A stretch of DNA of 64,000 nt from Azovibrio restrictus DSM 23866 (GCF_000429665.1 NZ_AUCH01000001.1:186001-250000), one strand, 5' to 3'. Numbered from the stretch's first letter, positions 25,397 to 35,209 are shown. Notes: generated by a model not told the origin, from the letters alone. Translations and numbers: made by a program.

Positions 25397-26365
25397 TTAC
25401 TGGGCCTTCATCCCCAGGCTCTCCACCAGCCCCCGCCCGAAACCGGAAGCCGCATCGGCCCCCAGCCGCTTGGCAAAGCGCTCCGCCAGATTTTCCTTGA
25501 CCGAGTAATCCACCAGCTTTTCCGCCTTGATCACGTCCCGGGCCACGGAATCCACGGTTCCCAGCTCGTCGGCCAAGCCCAGCTTGATGCTCTGCTCACC
25601 GGTCCAGACCAGCCCGGAGAACATGTCCGGGGTCTCCTGGAGGCGCTTGCCCCGCCCCAGCTTCACCACGTCGATGAACTGCTGGTGGATGGCACCCAGC
25701 ATGGCTTCCACATGGGCCTTCTGGGCCGGATTCACGGGTGAGAAGGGATCCAGGAAGCCCTTGTTCTCTCCCGCCGTGAGCAGACGGCGCTCCACCCCCA
25801 GCTTCTCCATGGCGCCCGTGAAGCCAAAACCGTTCATCAGCACGCCGATGGAGCCGACGATGCTGGCCTTGTTCACGTAAATCTTGTCCGCACCAGCAGC
25901 GATGTAATAGCCGCCGGAGGCACAGAGATCTTCCACCACCGCGTACAGGGGAATATCCGGATGTTTGGCCTTCAGACGGCGCATTTCATCAAAGATGATG
26001 CCGGACTGAACCGGGCTGCCCCCGGGGCTGTTGATGCGCAGCAGCACGCCAGCGGTGTTCTTGTCTTCAAAGGCGGACTGCAGCGCCGCGTTGATCTTGT
26101 CAGCACTCACCTCCCCCTTGGCCTCGATGGCGCCATAAACGTTGATCAGCGCCGTATGGCGCTCGCTGCTGGCCGGCTCGCTGCTGGGCGCCCAGTCCAT
26201 CACCGCCACCAGCACGGCAGCCAGGTAGGCAAAACCCACCAGCTTGAAGAAGATGCCCCAGCGGCGCCGGGCCTTCTGCTCGCTCAAGGCGGCAAAAGCC
26301 AGCTTTTCCAGGGTCTTGCGCTCCCAGTCGGGAGCATTGCGGGGATCGTTGGGAGGGGTATCCAT
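25397..26365 (-). CDS. sppA: Signal peptide peptidase SppA, S49 family (short form)
   Basis: Membrane-bound Ser/Lys protease that degrades leftover signal peptides. 322 residues, the one-domain 36-kDa type. One N-terminal membrane helix (about 37-57). Nucleophile Ser150 is in DLCASGGYYIAAGAD, and the general-base Lys202 is in GENKGFLDPFSPV. GVLLRINSPGGSPVQSG (about 106-122) forms the oxyanion-side strand. It follows the Rieske gene by 11 bp in a gene order shared by many betaproteobacteria. Confidence 0.94.
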   Translation of the reverse strand: MDTPPNDPRNAPDWERKTLEKLAFAALSEQKARRRWGIFFKLVGFAYLAAVLVAVMDWAPSSEPASSERHTALINVYGAIEAKGEVSADKINAALQSAFEDKNTAGVLLRINSPGGSPVQSGIIFDEMRRLKAKHPDIPLYAVVEDLCASGGYYIAAGADKIYVNKASIVGSIGVLMNGFGFTGAMEKLGVERRLLTAGENKGFLDPFSPVNPAQKAHVEAMLGAIHQQFIDVVKLGRGKRLQETPDMFSGLVWTGEQSIKLGLADELGTVDSVARDVIKAEKLVDYSVKENLAERFAKRLGADAASGFGRGLVESLGMKAQ

Positions 26366-26376
26366 TTATCGGTCTT

Positions 26377-26724
26377 CTAGTTTTCCATGAGAAAAATGCC
26401 ATCCGCCCGCTCTTCCACCTGCAGGGGCTCCAGCCCCCGCCCGGCGCAACGCCCCGAAAGACAATGCCCCGATTCCGGGGCAAACAGGGCGCCATGGACG
26501 GCGCAGATCAAGTATAACCCGCTGGAATCAAAAAACAGCCCCGGCTGCCAATCCAGCTCTACCGGCACATGGCTGCAGCGATTCAGGTAAGCCCGGGGCC
26601 GCCCCCGGTAGCGCACCACGAAAGCCGGCACCTGCTCACCGTAGCGCTCGACCTCGAAACGCACCCCGGCGCCCCCGTCCTCCAGGGCCGCCCCGGCACA
26701 GATCAGGCGTTCTCCTGCAGCCAT
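26377..26724 (-). CDS. Rieske [2Fe-2S] domain protein
   Basis: 115-residue single-domain Rieske protein. Cluster ligands are Cys50 and His52 (CSH) and Cys74 and His77 (CAVH), in the right spacing for a [2Fe-2S] centre. There is no membrane segment and no partner oxygenase. Its role is not known; small Rieske proteins can be ferredoxin-like electron carriers. It overlaps the phosphatase gene by 22 bases and precedes sppA. Confidence 0.85.
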   Translation of the reverse strand: MAAGERLICAGAALEDGGAGVRFEVERYGEQVPAFVVRYRGRPRAYLNRCSHVPVELDWQPGLFFDSSGLYLICAVHGALFAPESGHCLSGRCAGRGLEPLQVEERADGIFLMEN

Positions 26725-27359
26725 TGCTGCAAGGCCTCCACGCTATGGACACAGGCCAAGGGATCCAGGGCCAGCAGGTCCTCCAGGGCATGGGCACCGT
26801 AGCTCACCCCCACGCCACCGGTCCCGGCATTGCGGGCCATCTGCAGGTCATGGGTGGTGTCGCCTATCATCAGGGTCCGACCCGGCTCGGCCCCCAGTTC
26901 ATCCATGAGCTCCTCCAGCATCTGGGGATGGGGCTTGGAGTGGCACTGGTCGGCACAGCGCAGGGCATGGAAATAGGCGCGCAGGCCGGAATGATCCAGG
27001 GCCCGGTCCAGACCCAGGCGGCTCTTGCCGGTGGCCACGGCCAGCCGGTAGCCCCGGGCTGCCAGTTCCTGCAGCAGGGCCTCCACACCGGCAAACAGCA
27101 CCAGCTCATGGTCCCGGGAGAGATAGTGGTGGCGGTAACGCTCCACCATCTCCGGATAAGCCGTCTCGGGCAGGTCCGGAACCGCCAGTTGCAGGGCGTC
27201 GGACAGGCCCAGGCCAATCACGTGCCGGGCCCGCTGCTCCGGGGGCTCGGGCAGGCCCAGGTCGCGGCTGGCTGCCTGGATGGCATGGACAATGGCAGCG
27301 GCGGAATCCATCAGGGTCCCGTCCCAGTCAAAAACAATGAGGTCGAAATTGGTCTGCAT
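26703..27359 (-). CDS. HAD-family phosphatase (phosphoglycolate phosphatase-like)
   Basis: 218 residues of the haloacid-dehalogenase class with a helical cap. Motif I is FDWDGTLMDS (nucleophile Asp at about 10), motif II lies in LAVATGKSRLG (Thr at about 115), motif III is in SKPHPQMLEEL, and motif IV is MIGDTTHDLQMARNAG. This matches Gph-like enzymes that remove 2-phosphoglycolate. The order rluC-gph-Rieske-sppA is conserved, and no Calvin-cycle genes are near, so a house-cleaning role is more likely than photorespiration. Confidence 0.87.
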   Translation of the reverse strand: MQTNFDLIVFDWDGTLMDSAAAIVHAIQAASRDLGLPEPPEQRARHVIGLGLSDALQLAVPDLPETAYPEMVERYRHHYLSRDHELVLFAGVEALLQELAARGYRLAVATGKSRLGLDRALDHSGLRAYFHALRCADQCHSKPHPQMLEELMDELGAEPGRTLMIGDTTHDLQMARNAGTGGVGVSYGAHALEDLLALDPLACVHSVEALQQWLQENA

Positions 27360-27371
27360 GGTGTCTCGGAG

Positions 27372-28394
27372 TCAGGCGGGCGGCTGGAGTTCCGGCCCCG
27401 CCAGCAGTTCAGCCAGGTTGTCGGCGCTGTAATCCCGGGGCTCCCGCGCATCCAGGTGGGTGATGAACTGGCGCAGCGCCTCGGGCAGCGGCGCCACCAG
27501 ATGCAGGCGCCGCGCCTCCAGGGGATGGGGAAAATCCATGGAACGGGCATGCAGGGCCATGCGCTTCAGGCCCTCCTTCTGCAAACTCTTGTTGAGCGCA
27601 AAGTCCCCGTACTTCTCGTCCCCCAGGATGGGATAGCCCAGGTGTGCCAGATGCACGCGCAACTGGTGGGTACGACCGGTTTTCAGCTGCCCCTCCAGCA
27701 GGCTGAAGCGCTGCCAGCGGGCCACCAGGCGGAACACCGTGTGGGAAGCCTTGCCCTGGGGATCGACCCGCACCCGGCGTTCGCCGGATTCGAGCAGATA
27801 CTTGAACAGGGGCAGCTTCACCTGCTGCAGGGGATTCATCCAGCGCCCCCGCACCAGCATCAGGTAGCGCTTGTCGGCCACCTGCCCCGCTTCCCGGAAC
27901 ATGTCATGCAGGGCATTCAGGGCCGAGCGCTTCTTGCCCACCAGCAGCAGGCCCGAGGTTTCCCGATCCAGGCGATGGGCCAGCTCCAGGAACTTGGCCT
28001 GGGGCCGTTGCCGGCGCAGGGACTCGATCACCCCGAAACTGACGCCGCTGCCGCCGTGCACGGCAATGCCCGCCGGCTTGTCTATGGCCAGCAGCGCATC
28101 ATCCTCATACACCAGGGGCAACTGCACCCGGGCCTGGGCCGCCTCCTCCACTTCGGAGACCCGGCGTTCGGCCAGCCGCATGGGTGGCAGCCGGATGCTG
28201 TCACCCAGCTGGACCCGGTAGGTGGCGTCGCAGCGCTTCTTGTTGACCCGCACCTCGCCACTGCGCAAAACCCTGTAGACGTGGCTCTTGGGAACCCCCT
28301 TGCAATACCTGAGCAAATAGTTGTCCAGGCGTTGCCCCTGCTCCTCTTCACCGATCACCAGATAGGCAACGGAATTTGTTCCTGCGTCAGACAT
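27372..28394 (-). CDS. rluC: 23S rRNA pseudouridine synthase RluC
   Basis: Makes pseudouridines at 955, 2504 and 2580 of 23S rRNA (E. coli numbering). 340 residues from the ATG at 28394, which gives MSDAGTNSVAYLVIGEEEQGQRLDNYLL. An S4 domain lies at about 20-80 and the catalytic Asp143 in AHRLDRETSGLLLVGKKRSA. The longer open frame upstream has no family sequence. It diverges from rne, as in E. coli. Confidence 0.93.
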   Translation of the reverse strand: MSDAGTNSVAYLVIGEEEQGQRLDNYLLRYCKGVPKSHVYRVLRSGEVRVNKKRCDATYRVQLGDSIRLPPMRLAERRVSEVEEAAQARVQLPLVYEDDALLAIDKPAGIAVHGGSGVSFGVIESLRRQRPQAKFLELAHRLDRETSGLLLVGKKRSALNALHDMFREAGQVADKRYLMLVRGRWMNPLQQVKLPLFKYLLESGERRVRVDPQGKASHTVFRLVARWQRFSLLEGQLKTGRTHQLRVHLAHLGYPILGDEKYGDFALNKSLQKEGLKRMALHARSMDFPHPLEARRLHLVAPLPEALRQFITHLDAREPRDYSADNLAELLAGPELQPPA

Positions 28395-28838
28395 TTTGCA
28401 ATATACTGCCCCTCGATTTTGCGTCATGGACTGCAAGACAAGCCGCACCGTCAGACCGACCAGCACCTGGTTCCCGGCAACCCGTCCGGGGCCTTCCAAG
28501 CTGCAGTTGTTACCACAACCTAAATGTCGGCAGGTCCGGCCCACCTGGCTGCTTCACATACAGGCAAAAGGCCAAACTTGCCCAGTCTCCCGCAGATCAA
28601 ACCGGTTAAGTTCGCTCACCAAAAGTAGCGATACTACTTGATTCGCGCATCGCAAGCATCCTCGGATCGTCCTCGCAGAATTCATGGTCTGTAGCCCTCG
28701 TGCTCCAGACTGCTTAAAAGCAGACCCCTGATCTTGAACCTTCAAACAACGGCATCCATGGAATCAACCGTTATCTGACCGGTCGCTGCTGCGTGGGCGC
28801 GCCGCCTGTCTTGGCGTGCGCAGGAGCCCCATAACAAC
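28395..28838 (+). promoter_or_regulatory. rluC-rne intergenic region and long rne leader
   Basis: 444 bp without a convincing gene. A TATACT hexamer occurs at 28402, but no good -35 pairs with it. RNase E genes often have long 5' leaders through which the enzyme controls its own mRNA; the length here fits. Apart from the stem-loop near the rne start, no tRNA or known riboswitch was recognised. Confidence 0.5.
28789..28826 (+). promoter_or_regulatory. Stem-loop next to the rne ribosome-binding site
   Basis: CTGC (28789-28792) pairs with GCAG (28820-28823). Inside it, GCGCGCC (28797-28803) pairs with GGCGTGC (28813-28819, one G-U pair). The 3' arm runs into the Shine-Dalgarno AGGAG at 28822-28826, so the fold could limit rne translation. 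Confidence 0.45.
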
Positions 28839-31688
28839 ATGAAACGCATGTTATTCAATGCGACACAGGCCGAAGAACTCCGTGTCGCCATTGTCGATGG
28901 TCAGAAACTGATCGATCTCGACATTGAATCGGCCGCCAAGGAGCAACGGAAGAGCAACATCTACAAGGGCGTGATCACCCGCATCGAGCCCTCTCTGGAA
29001 GCTGCTTTCGTTGATTACGGCGCAGACCGCCACGGTTTCCTGCCGTTCAAGGAAATCTCCCGCAGCTACTTCCAGCCCGGTGCCGACAGCCGCTCCTCCA
29101 TCAAGGAAGCGCTCAAGGAAGGTCAGGAGCTGATCGTCCAGGTGGACAAGGACGAGCGTGGCAACAAGGGCGCTGCCCTGACCACCTACGTTTCCCTGGC
29201 GGGTCGCTATCTGGTGCTGATGCCCAACAACCCCCGGGGTGGCGGCGTTTCCCGCCGTGTAGACGGTGACGAGCGCGCCGAACTGCGGGAAACCATGGAT
29301 CAGCTGGAAGTGCCCAACGGCATGAGCCTGATCGCCCGCACCGCCGCCATCGGCCGCCAGGCCGAGGAACTGCAGTGGGACTTGAACTACCTGCTGCAGC
29401 TGTGGCGCGCCATCGACAGCGTCGCCACCGAGCAGAAGGCTCCCCTGCTGATCTTCCAGGAAGGCAGCCTGGTGATTCGCGCCATCCGCGACTATTTCCA
29501 GCCCGAGATCGGTGAAATCCTCATCGACACGGACGAAATCTTCGAGCAGGCCCAGGCCTTCATGGCCCAGGTCATGCCCAACAACGTGAACCGGGTGAAG
29601 CGTTACCGGGACGACGTGCCCCTGTTCTCCCGCTTCCAGATCGAACACCAGATCGAGACCGCCTTCGGGCGGCAGGTGAACCTGCCCTCCGGCGGCGCCA
29701 TCGTGATCGACCACACGGAAGCCCTGGTGGCCGTGGACGTGAACTCCGGCCGTGCCACCAAGGGTGCGGACATCGAGGAAACCGCCCTGAAGACCAACCT
29801 GGAAGCCGCCGATGAACTGGCCCGCCAGCTGCGTCTCAGGGACCTGGGTGGCCTGATCGTGATCGACTTCATCGACATGGAATCCCAGCGCAACCAGCGC
29901 GAGGTGGAAAACCGCCTCAAGGACGCCCTGAAGTTCGACCGGGCCCGGGTGCAGATGGGCAAGATCAGCCGCTTCGGCCTGATGGAACTGTCCCGCCAGC
30001 GCCTGCGTCCGGCCCTGGCCGAGACCAGCTACATCCCCTGCCCCCGCTGTACCGGCACCGGCCACATCCGCTCCACGGAATCCGCCGCCCTGCACATCCT
30101 GCGCATCCTCGAAGAGGAAGCCATGAAGGACAACACGGCCGCCGTGCATGTCCAGGTTCCCGTGGACGTGGCCACCTTCCTGCTCAACGAAAAGCGTGCC
30201 GACATCCAGGCCATCGAGCTGCGCCACAGGGTGTCCATCCTGCTGATTCCCAACATCCATCTGGAAACCCCGGCCCACGACATCCAGCGTCTGCGTCACG
30301 ACGACCTGAATGCCGAGGATCTGCGCGAACCTTCCTACAAGATGGTGGAAGCCCCCAGCGAGGAAGCCCAGAAGCCGGCCAACGGCAAGCCCGAGGCCGT
30401 CAAGCCGCGCCAGGAAGCCGCCATCAAGAACATCACCCCGGAACAGCCGGCCCCGGTGGTGCAGGAAAAACCGGCGGCTGCGCCCCAGCCCGCCGAAGCC
30501 TACCCGGGCATCATTTCCCGCATCTTCTCCTGGTTCCGCAGCACCCCGGCCGCGCCGGCCCCCGCCGCAGCCCCCGAGCGCAAGCCCCGGGAAAGCCGGG
30601 AAGGCCGCCGGGACCGTAACGACAGCCGTCGCAACGGCCGCAGCAATGGTCGCAGCGACAGCCGCCGGGGTGAAGAACGGGAAGGCGACAAGCCGGCCCG
30701 GGAGAACCGTCCGGAACGGGGTGAAAACCGGGAAAACGCCCGCAGCGAATCCCGCAGCCGCAACCAGCGTGAGCCGCGCGAATCCCGGGAACCCCGGGAA
30801 GAGAAGGCCCCCCCCCAGGAAGCCCAGGCTCCCCGTGAGCGCAGGCCCCGGGGCGAACGTCGGGAACGCCCCCAGGCAGCGCCCCAGGTGGACCAGGAAA
30901 ATCTGGACGTGAATGCAGCCGCTGCCGCCGCTGGCGTGGCCGCCACGGTCAATGCCGCGCTGGAAAACACCCAAGGCAGTACGGATGCGGAAGCCGGCGA
31001 GGAGCAAAACAGCCGCCGCCGCAACCGCCGCAGCCGTGGCCGTAACCGCAACAATGCCGAAGCCGGCAGCGAAATCCAGGAAAGCAGCGAAGCGCCCGTG
31101 CAGGAAAGCGCCGCCGCTCCGGAAATCCCGCTCACGGCGACGGTGGAAGCGGTCGCCGCCCAACCCGCCCCGGTGGTGGAAGCCCCTGAACCGGTGGAGG
31201 CCAAGCCCCAGCCCGCCATGGCAGCTGAAACTGTAGTAGCCGAAACTGCCGCAGCTGAAACCGTGGCAACGGCCGAGGCAGCAGCAGCCGCACTGAGCCC
31301 CGCCCCGGAAAGCATCCCGGCTCCGGTGGAAAACAGCGCGCCGGCGGTAGAAGAGGCGGTGGTGGCCAAGACTGCTCCGGCTGAAACGGCCAGCCCGGTA
31401 TCCACCGAGGTCGCCGCAACGCCGGCCCCTGAGGCAGAGCTGACGGCGGCCCCGATTCAGGTGCCCGTGGCAGCCGCTGCCCCGGCAGAGCCAGCCGCTC
31501 CCCTGGTGGTTGCCGACCTGGAAAAGGAGCTGGAAGCCAGCGGCCTGGTTCTGGTGCAGACCAGCAGCGCCCCTGCGGCTCCCGCCGTCCAGGAAGCGCC
31601 GGTGCAACTGGGCCGGCCCCGGCGTAACCGCCAGGCCGCTGCCGCCCCGGCAGACGAGCCCCTGGTGATGGTGGAAACCCGGCAGTAA
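28839..31688 (+). CDS. rne: Ribonuclease E
   Basis: Endoribonuclease and degradosome scaffold, 949 residues. The catalytic half (about 1-510) has an S1 domain (YKGVITRIEPSLEAAFVDYGADRHGFLPFKEI), a DNase-like active site with VAVDVNSGRATKG (about 304-316) and IVIDFIDM (about 343-350), and the zinc link CPRCTGTG (about 399-406). The C-terminal half is disordered: an Arg-rich block (about 580-690) likely to bind RNA, then Ala/Pro/Glu-rich sequence. It is preceded by a long leader and followed by a clear terminator. Confidence 0.96.
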   Translation: MKRMLFNATQAEELRVAIVDGQKLIDLDIESAAKEQRKSNIYKGVITRIEPSLEAAFVDYGADRHGFLPFKEISRSYFQPGADSRSSIKEALKEGQELIVQVDKDERGNKGAALTTYVSLAGRYLVLMPNNPRGGGVSRRVDGDERAELRETMDQLEVPNGMSLIARTAAIGRQAEELQWDLNYLLQLWRAIDSVATEQKAPLLIFQEGSLVIRAIRDYFQPEIGEILIDTDEIFEQAQAFMAQVMPNNVNRVKRYRDDVPLFSRFQIEHQIETAFGRQVNLPSGGAIVIDHTEALVAVDVNSGRATKGADIEETALKTNLEAADELARQLRLRDLGGLIVIDFIDMESQRNQREVENRLKDALKFDRARVQMGKISRFGLMELSRQRLRPALAETSYIPCPRCTGTGHIRSTESAALHILRILEEEAMKDNTAAVHVQVPVDVATFLLNEKRADIQAIELRHRVSILLIPNIHLETPAHDIQRLRHDDLNAEDLREPSYKMVEAPSEEAQKPANGKPEAVKPRQEAAIKNITPEQPAPVVQEKPAAAPQPAEAYPGIISRIFSWFRSTPAAPAPAAAPERKPRESREGRRDRNDSRRNGRSNGRSDSRRGEEREGDKPARENRPERGENRENARSESRSRNQREPRESREPREEKAPPQEAQAPRERRPRGERRERPQAAPQVDQENLDVNAAAAAAGVAATVNAALENTQGSTDAEAGEEQNSRRRNRRSRGRNRNNAEAGSEIQESSEAPVQESAAAPEIPLTATVEAVAAQPAPVVEAPEPVEAKPQPAMAAETVVAETAAAETVATAEAAAAALSPAPESIPAPVENSAPAVEEAVVAKTAPAETASPVSTEVAATPAPEAELTAAPIQVPVAAAAPAEPAAPLVVADLEKELEASGLVLVQTSSAPAAPAVQEAPVQLGRPRRNRQAAAAPADEPLVMVETRQ

Positions 31689-31710
31689 GACGGGAATTCC
31701 CAACCTACTC

Positions 31711-31737
31711 AAAAAGGAGCCCCCGGGGCTCCTTTTT
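31711..31737 (+). terminator. Intrinsic terminator after rne
   Basis: AAAAA-GGAGCCC-CCG-GGGCTCC-TTTTT: a 7-bp GC stem with a 3-base loop and a T-tract, 22 bases after the rne stop. Confidence 0.88.
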
Positions 31738-31842
31738 CATTGCGGCCGCCCGGACTCGCCGGCACGGCCCGGCTGAAACGACGGCGCGCTGCCCTGTCGG
31801 GCGCATCAGCCTTGCCCCACTCCGGTAACCCGAGCCTGGAAG

Positions 31843-32703
31843 CTAAGCCAGCAACCAGTCCCGTAGCGGTTGAATCTGGCTGTCGTCCATCAGCATGGGG
31901 GCGTGGCCCACCTGGGGCACTTCCAGCAGGCTGGCCCGGGGGCCCCGGGCCCCCATGGCCTGCCAGGCTTCCCGGGTGAGCAGGTCCGAATCGGCGCCGC
32001 GCAGGGCCAGCACCGGGCAGGAAATGGCCTCGTAAAGGGGCCAGAGCTCCACTTCACTGGCCAGGTAATTGCCCCGGAACGGCTCGCCTATGGCCGGGTC
32101 GTGATGCAGCCGCCAGCCGCCCGCTTCCTGGACCAGGCTGTGCCGTTCCAGGTGCTGCCACTGGGCCTCGCTCAAGGCGCCGAACGGAGCACAGATGCGG
32201 CGGAAATAGCGACTGGCCTCCTCCCGGCTGTCCCAGCGCCGGTCCTCCCCCACGTAGCTGGCGATCCGCTCCAGGGCCGCCCGGGTGATCACCGGCCCCA
32301 CGTCGTTGAGGATCAGGCGCCGCACCGGCGTATCCGCCAGGGCAGCCAGGCCCATGCCGATCAAGCCGCCCATGGAGGTGCCCAGCCAATCCACCTGCTC
32401 CACATTCAGGCGGGCCAGCAGCACCAGCATGTCCGCCAGGTACTGGGGCATGCCGTAGGCAGCCGGGTCCGCCAGCCGCTCGCTGCGGCCCCGCCCCGCC
32501 ACATCGGGACAGACCACTCGGTAATCGGCCGCCAGGGCCCGGGCCAGATCGTCGAAATCCCGGCCGTTGCGGGTCAGGCCATGGACGCACACCAGCACCC
32601 GGGGATGATCCCGGGGACCCCATTCCGAATAAACCATGCGATGGCTGCCCCGCCCATCCGGGCAACGCACCCATTCCTCCCGTCGTTCCAGCTCCTGGCC
32701 CAT
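31843..32703 (-). CDS. Alpha/beta hydrolase
   Basis: 286 residues of the alpha/beta-hydrolase fold. The oxyanion-loop motif VCVHGLTRNGRDF is at about 38-50, the nucleophile Ser110 is in GTSMGG, the acid lies in RGADSDLL (about 237-244), and the catalytic His in VPQVGHAPML (about 268-277). There is no signal peptide. The substrate is unknown; esterase or lactonase activity is likely for this type. It is 30 bp downstream of comEC with no functional link in sight. Confidence 0.85.
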   Translation of the reverse strand: MGQELERREEWVRCPDGRGSHRMVYSEWGPRDHPRVLVCVHGLTRNGRDFDDLARALAADYRVVCPDVAGRGRSERLADPAAYGMPQYLADMLVLLARLNVEQVDWLGTSMGGLIGMGLAALADTPVRRLILNDVGPVITRAALERIASYVGEDRRWDSREEASRYFRRICAPFGALSEAQWQHLERHSLVQEAGGWRLHHDPAIGEPFRGNYLASEVELWPLYEAISCPVLALRGADSDLLTREAWQAMGARGPRASLLEVPQVGHAPMLMDDSQIQPLRDWLLA

Positions 32704-32733
32704 GGCCTCTCCTCCCTGTTGATGACCGGCATC

Positions 32734-35109
32734 TTACCGCCCCCACCAGTAGCGCTGCCCGGCCTGACGCCAGGCGGTCAACTGGGGGGCGCTCCCGGAG
32801 AATTCCAGGATCAGGGCCCCGTCCCGGTCCGTACGCCAGACCTGGGCCCCCAGACCTGAGTAACGCTCCAGCACTTCCGGACGGGGATGCTGGAAACGGT
32901 TGCGGTAACCGGCGGAGGCCAGGGCCAGTTGCGGCCCCACGGCGGCCACGAAAGCCAGGGAAGAGGAGGTCGTGCTGCCATGGTGAGGCATCAGCAGGAC
33001 CTCGGCCGACAGGGCGCCCCGGTCCAGAGCCAGCAGCTCCGCCTCCTCCCGGACCCCCAGGTCCCCGGGCAGCAGCAGACGCCCCGCCGCCGTGACGACC
33101 CGCAGCACGCAGCTGTCACCGTTGTCCCCCGCCAGAGTGCGGCCGGCCGGTGGGTGCAGGAACTCGAACTGCACCTGGTCCCACTGCCAGGCCTGCCCCC
33201 GCCGGCAAGGCTCCCCGCCCGGCAGCTCGGGAATGGAGGACAGCAGGCGCCGCACCGGCAGGGCCGCCCGGATGGAATCCAGGCCCCCCGCGTGATCCTG
33301 ATCCCGGTGCGAAAGCACCAGCATGTCCAGCGCCCCTATGCCCCGCTGCCCCAGGTAGGGCAGCACCACCCGCCGCCCCGCGTCATCGCTGCCGTAGGCG
33401 GGGCCGGCGTCATAAAGCAGGCTATGGCCCGCCGTCTCCAGGAGCACCGCCTGCCCCTGCCCCACATCGAGCACCGTGACCCGCAGCTGCCCCGGCTCCA
33501 GCCGGGGGGCGGGCCAGAACAGCAGGGGCAGGAGCAGGACCAGCCCGGCTCCCCGGCCCAGCACGCCCCGGGGCAGGAGCAGCAAAGGCACCCCCAGGAC
33601 CGCCAGCAGCACCGCCCAGAGGGCCGCAGCCGGCGGCCGCCAGGAAGGCCAGACCGCCAGCTGCTCCAAGCCCCCCATCAGGCCGGACATCAGCAGATGA
33701 GCCAGTTCCAGGAGGGGCAGGAAAGGCAGCCAGGCCAACAGGGCCGCCAGCAGCACCAGGGGCGTGACGATGAAACTCACTAGGGGAATGGCCACCAGGT
33801 TGGCCAGAGGCGACACCAGGGGAAACTGCTGGAACACCCAGAGCAGGACCGGCAGGGTCGCCAGGGTGGCAGCCCCCTGGGCCCGGCCGAACTGCAGCAA
33901 CCAGCGGCGCCAGCGGCCGCCCGCCCCATCCGGAGGCTGCTCCTGCAGTCCGGCCCAGAGCAGGGCCGCCACGGCCCCGAAAGAGAGCCAGAACCCCGGG
34001 GCCAGCACGGCCCAGGGATCGAACAGCAGCACCCCGGCCAGGGCCAGCAGCAGGATGCGTCCGACCCCGACCCGACGCCCGGAAAGCAGGGCCAGGGCAG
34101 CGATGCCCAGCATTAGGCAGGTGCGCTGGGCGGGGATGCCGAAACCGGACAGGAGCCCGTAGCCCAGAGCCCCCAGGGCGCCCCCCAGCAGGGCGGCCTG
34201 CTGGGCCGGCAGGCGCAGACAGAGCCGGGGGTGGCGGCGCCACAGGCGGTTGATCAGGAAGGCCAGGAGACTGGCGATCAGGGTCACGTGCAGCCCGGAA
34301 ATACTCATCAGGTGGGTGGTCCCGGTGCGGTTGAAGACGTTCCACTGCGCTCCGGGAATGGCGCGCTGGTCACCGATGGCCAGGGCCACCAGGATGCCCC
34401 CATAGGGCGCCTCCCCCAGGCGGGCGAGGAAAATCTCCCTCAGGGACTGGCGCAGCCGGTGCACCAGGGCCATCCCGGCCCCCAAACCCGGGGGGGCCAG
34501 CCGCCGGGCCCCGGGCTCGGCCCGCACATAACCGGTGGCGCGCAAGTTGCGCTCCAGCAACCAGGCCTCGTAATCGAAACCGCCCGGGTTGGCCTGCCCA
34601 TGGGGCCGCTTCAGGCGCACGGTGAGGGCCCAGTGCTCCCCGGCACCCAGACGCTGCCCGCCTGCCCCCTCCTCGTCCTCGGCGCCACGGCGATAGCGGC
34701 TCAGCCACAGGTACTCCGGCACCCGGGCCCCGGGGGTCAGGACCGCCTCGACCCGGAACTCGAAGCGCTGACCCCGCTCGAAGTCCATGGGCAGTGACAC
34801 CACCTGCCCCTGCAGCTGGATGTCCCGCCCTTCCCAGGCCGGGTCCAGGGCATCCCCGAGCCGCAGTTCCGCCCGCCAGGCGGCCCAGCCGAAGCCAGCG
34901 GCCAGCCCCGCCAGCAGGGCCAGGCCGCTTAGCCCCAGGGCCAGGCCCCGGCCCCGGGAAACCCGGGCCTGGATGGCAAGGACGACGAAATGAAGGAAAA
35001 TGCCCGGAACCAGGCCGAGGGCAGCCCAGGCCGGCAGTGCCGCCTGCTGCTGCAGGAGAAGGACCCCCAGGGCCCCCGCCAGGAGAAAGATGCCCGTTAA
35101 CTGCCCCAT
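32734..35109 (-). CDS. comEC: DNA internalization channel protein ComEC/Rec2
   Basis: Inner-membrane channel for single-stranded DNA uptake in natural competence. 791 residues from the chosen ATG. Order: N-terminal membrane helices, an OB-like domain with the DUF4131 look (about 70-190), the Competence domain of many helices with SISGLHVTLIASLLAFLIN, and a C-terminal metallo-beta-lactamase domain with LSHRDQDHAGGLDSI and LMPHHGSTTSSS. The start at 35109 gives the usual hydrophobic N-terminus followed by LLQQQAALP; an in-frame start at 35211 would add 34 residues and overlap the DUF2062 gene. No other com genes are nearby. Confidence 0.9.
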   Translation of the reverse strand: MGQLTGIFLLAGALGVLLLQQQAALPAWAALGLVPGIFLHFVVLAIQARVSRGRGLALGLSGLALLAGLAAGFGWAAWRAELRLGDALDPAWEGRDIQLQGQVVSLPMDFERGQRFEFRVEAVLTPGARVPEYLWLSRYRRGAEDEEGAGGQRLGAGEHWALTVRLKRPHGQANPGGFDYEAWLLERNLRATGYVRAEPGARRLAPPGLGAGMALVHRLRQSLREIFLARLGEAPYGGILVALAIGDQRAIPGAQWNVFNRTGTTHLMSISGLHVTLIASLLAFLINRLWRRHPRLCLRLPAQQAALLGGALGALGYGLLSGFGIPAQRTCLMLGIAALALLSGRRVGVGRILLLALAGVLLFDPWAVLAPGFWLSFGAVAALLWAGLQEQPPDGAGGRWRRWLLQFGRAQGAATLATLPVLLWVFQQFPLVSPLANLVAIPLVSFIVTPLVLLAALLAWLPFLPLLELAHLLMSGLMGGLEQLAVWPSWRPPAAALWAVLLAVLGVPLLLLPRGVLGRGAGLVLLLPLLFWPAPRLEPGQLRVTVLDVGQGQAVLLETAGHSLLYDAGPAYGSDDAGRRVVLPYLGQRGIGALDMLVLSHRDQDHAGGLDSIRAALPVRRLLSSIPELPGGEPCRRGQAWQWDQVQFEFLHPPAGRTLAGDNGDSCVLRVVTAAGRLLLPGDLGVREEAELLALDRGALSAEVLLMPHHGSTTSSSLAFVAAVGPQLALASAGYRNRFQHPRPEVLERYSGLGAQVWRTDRDGALILEFSGSAPQLTAWRQAGQRYWWGR

Positions 35110-35209
35110 CGGGCCATTAAAGCAAAGGGCAGCACAAAACCCAAATGCATACCCCCCAATCCCGCCCGACGCAACCCCGCCCAGCCCATAAACCCAGGCC
35201 AGGACCCGC

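Noticed and set aside
28554..28745. 63-codon minus-strand frame in the rne leader
   Set aside because: No ribosome site and no recognisable sequence; the region is better explained as an mRNA leader.
28851..31712. 953-codon open frame antisense to rne
   Set aside because: It mirrors the GC-rich third positions of rne, has low-complexity His/Gly-rich sequence and no recognisable domain.
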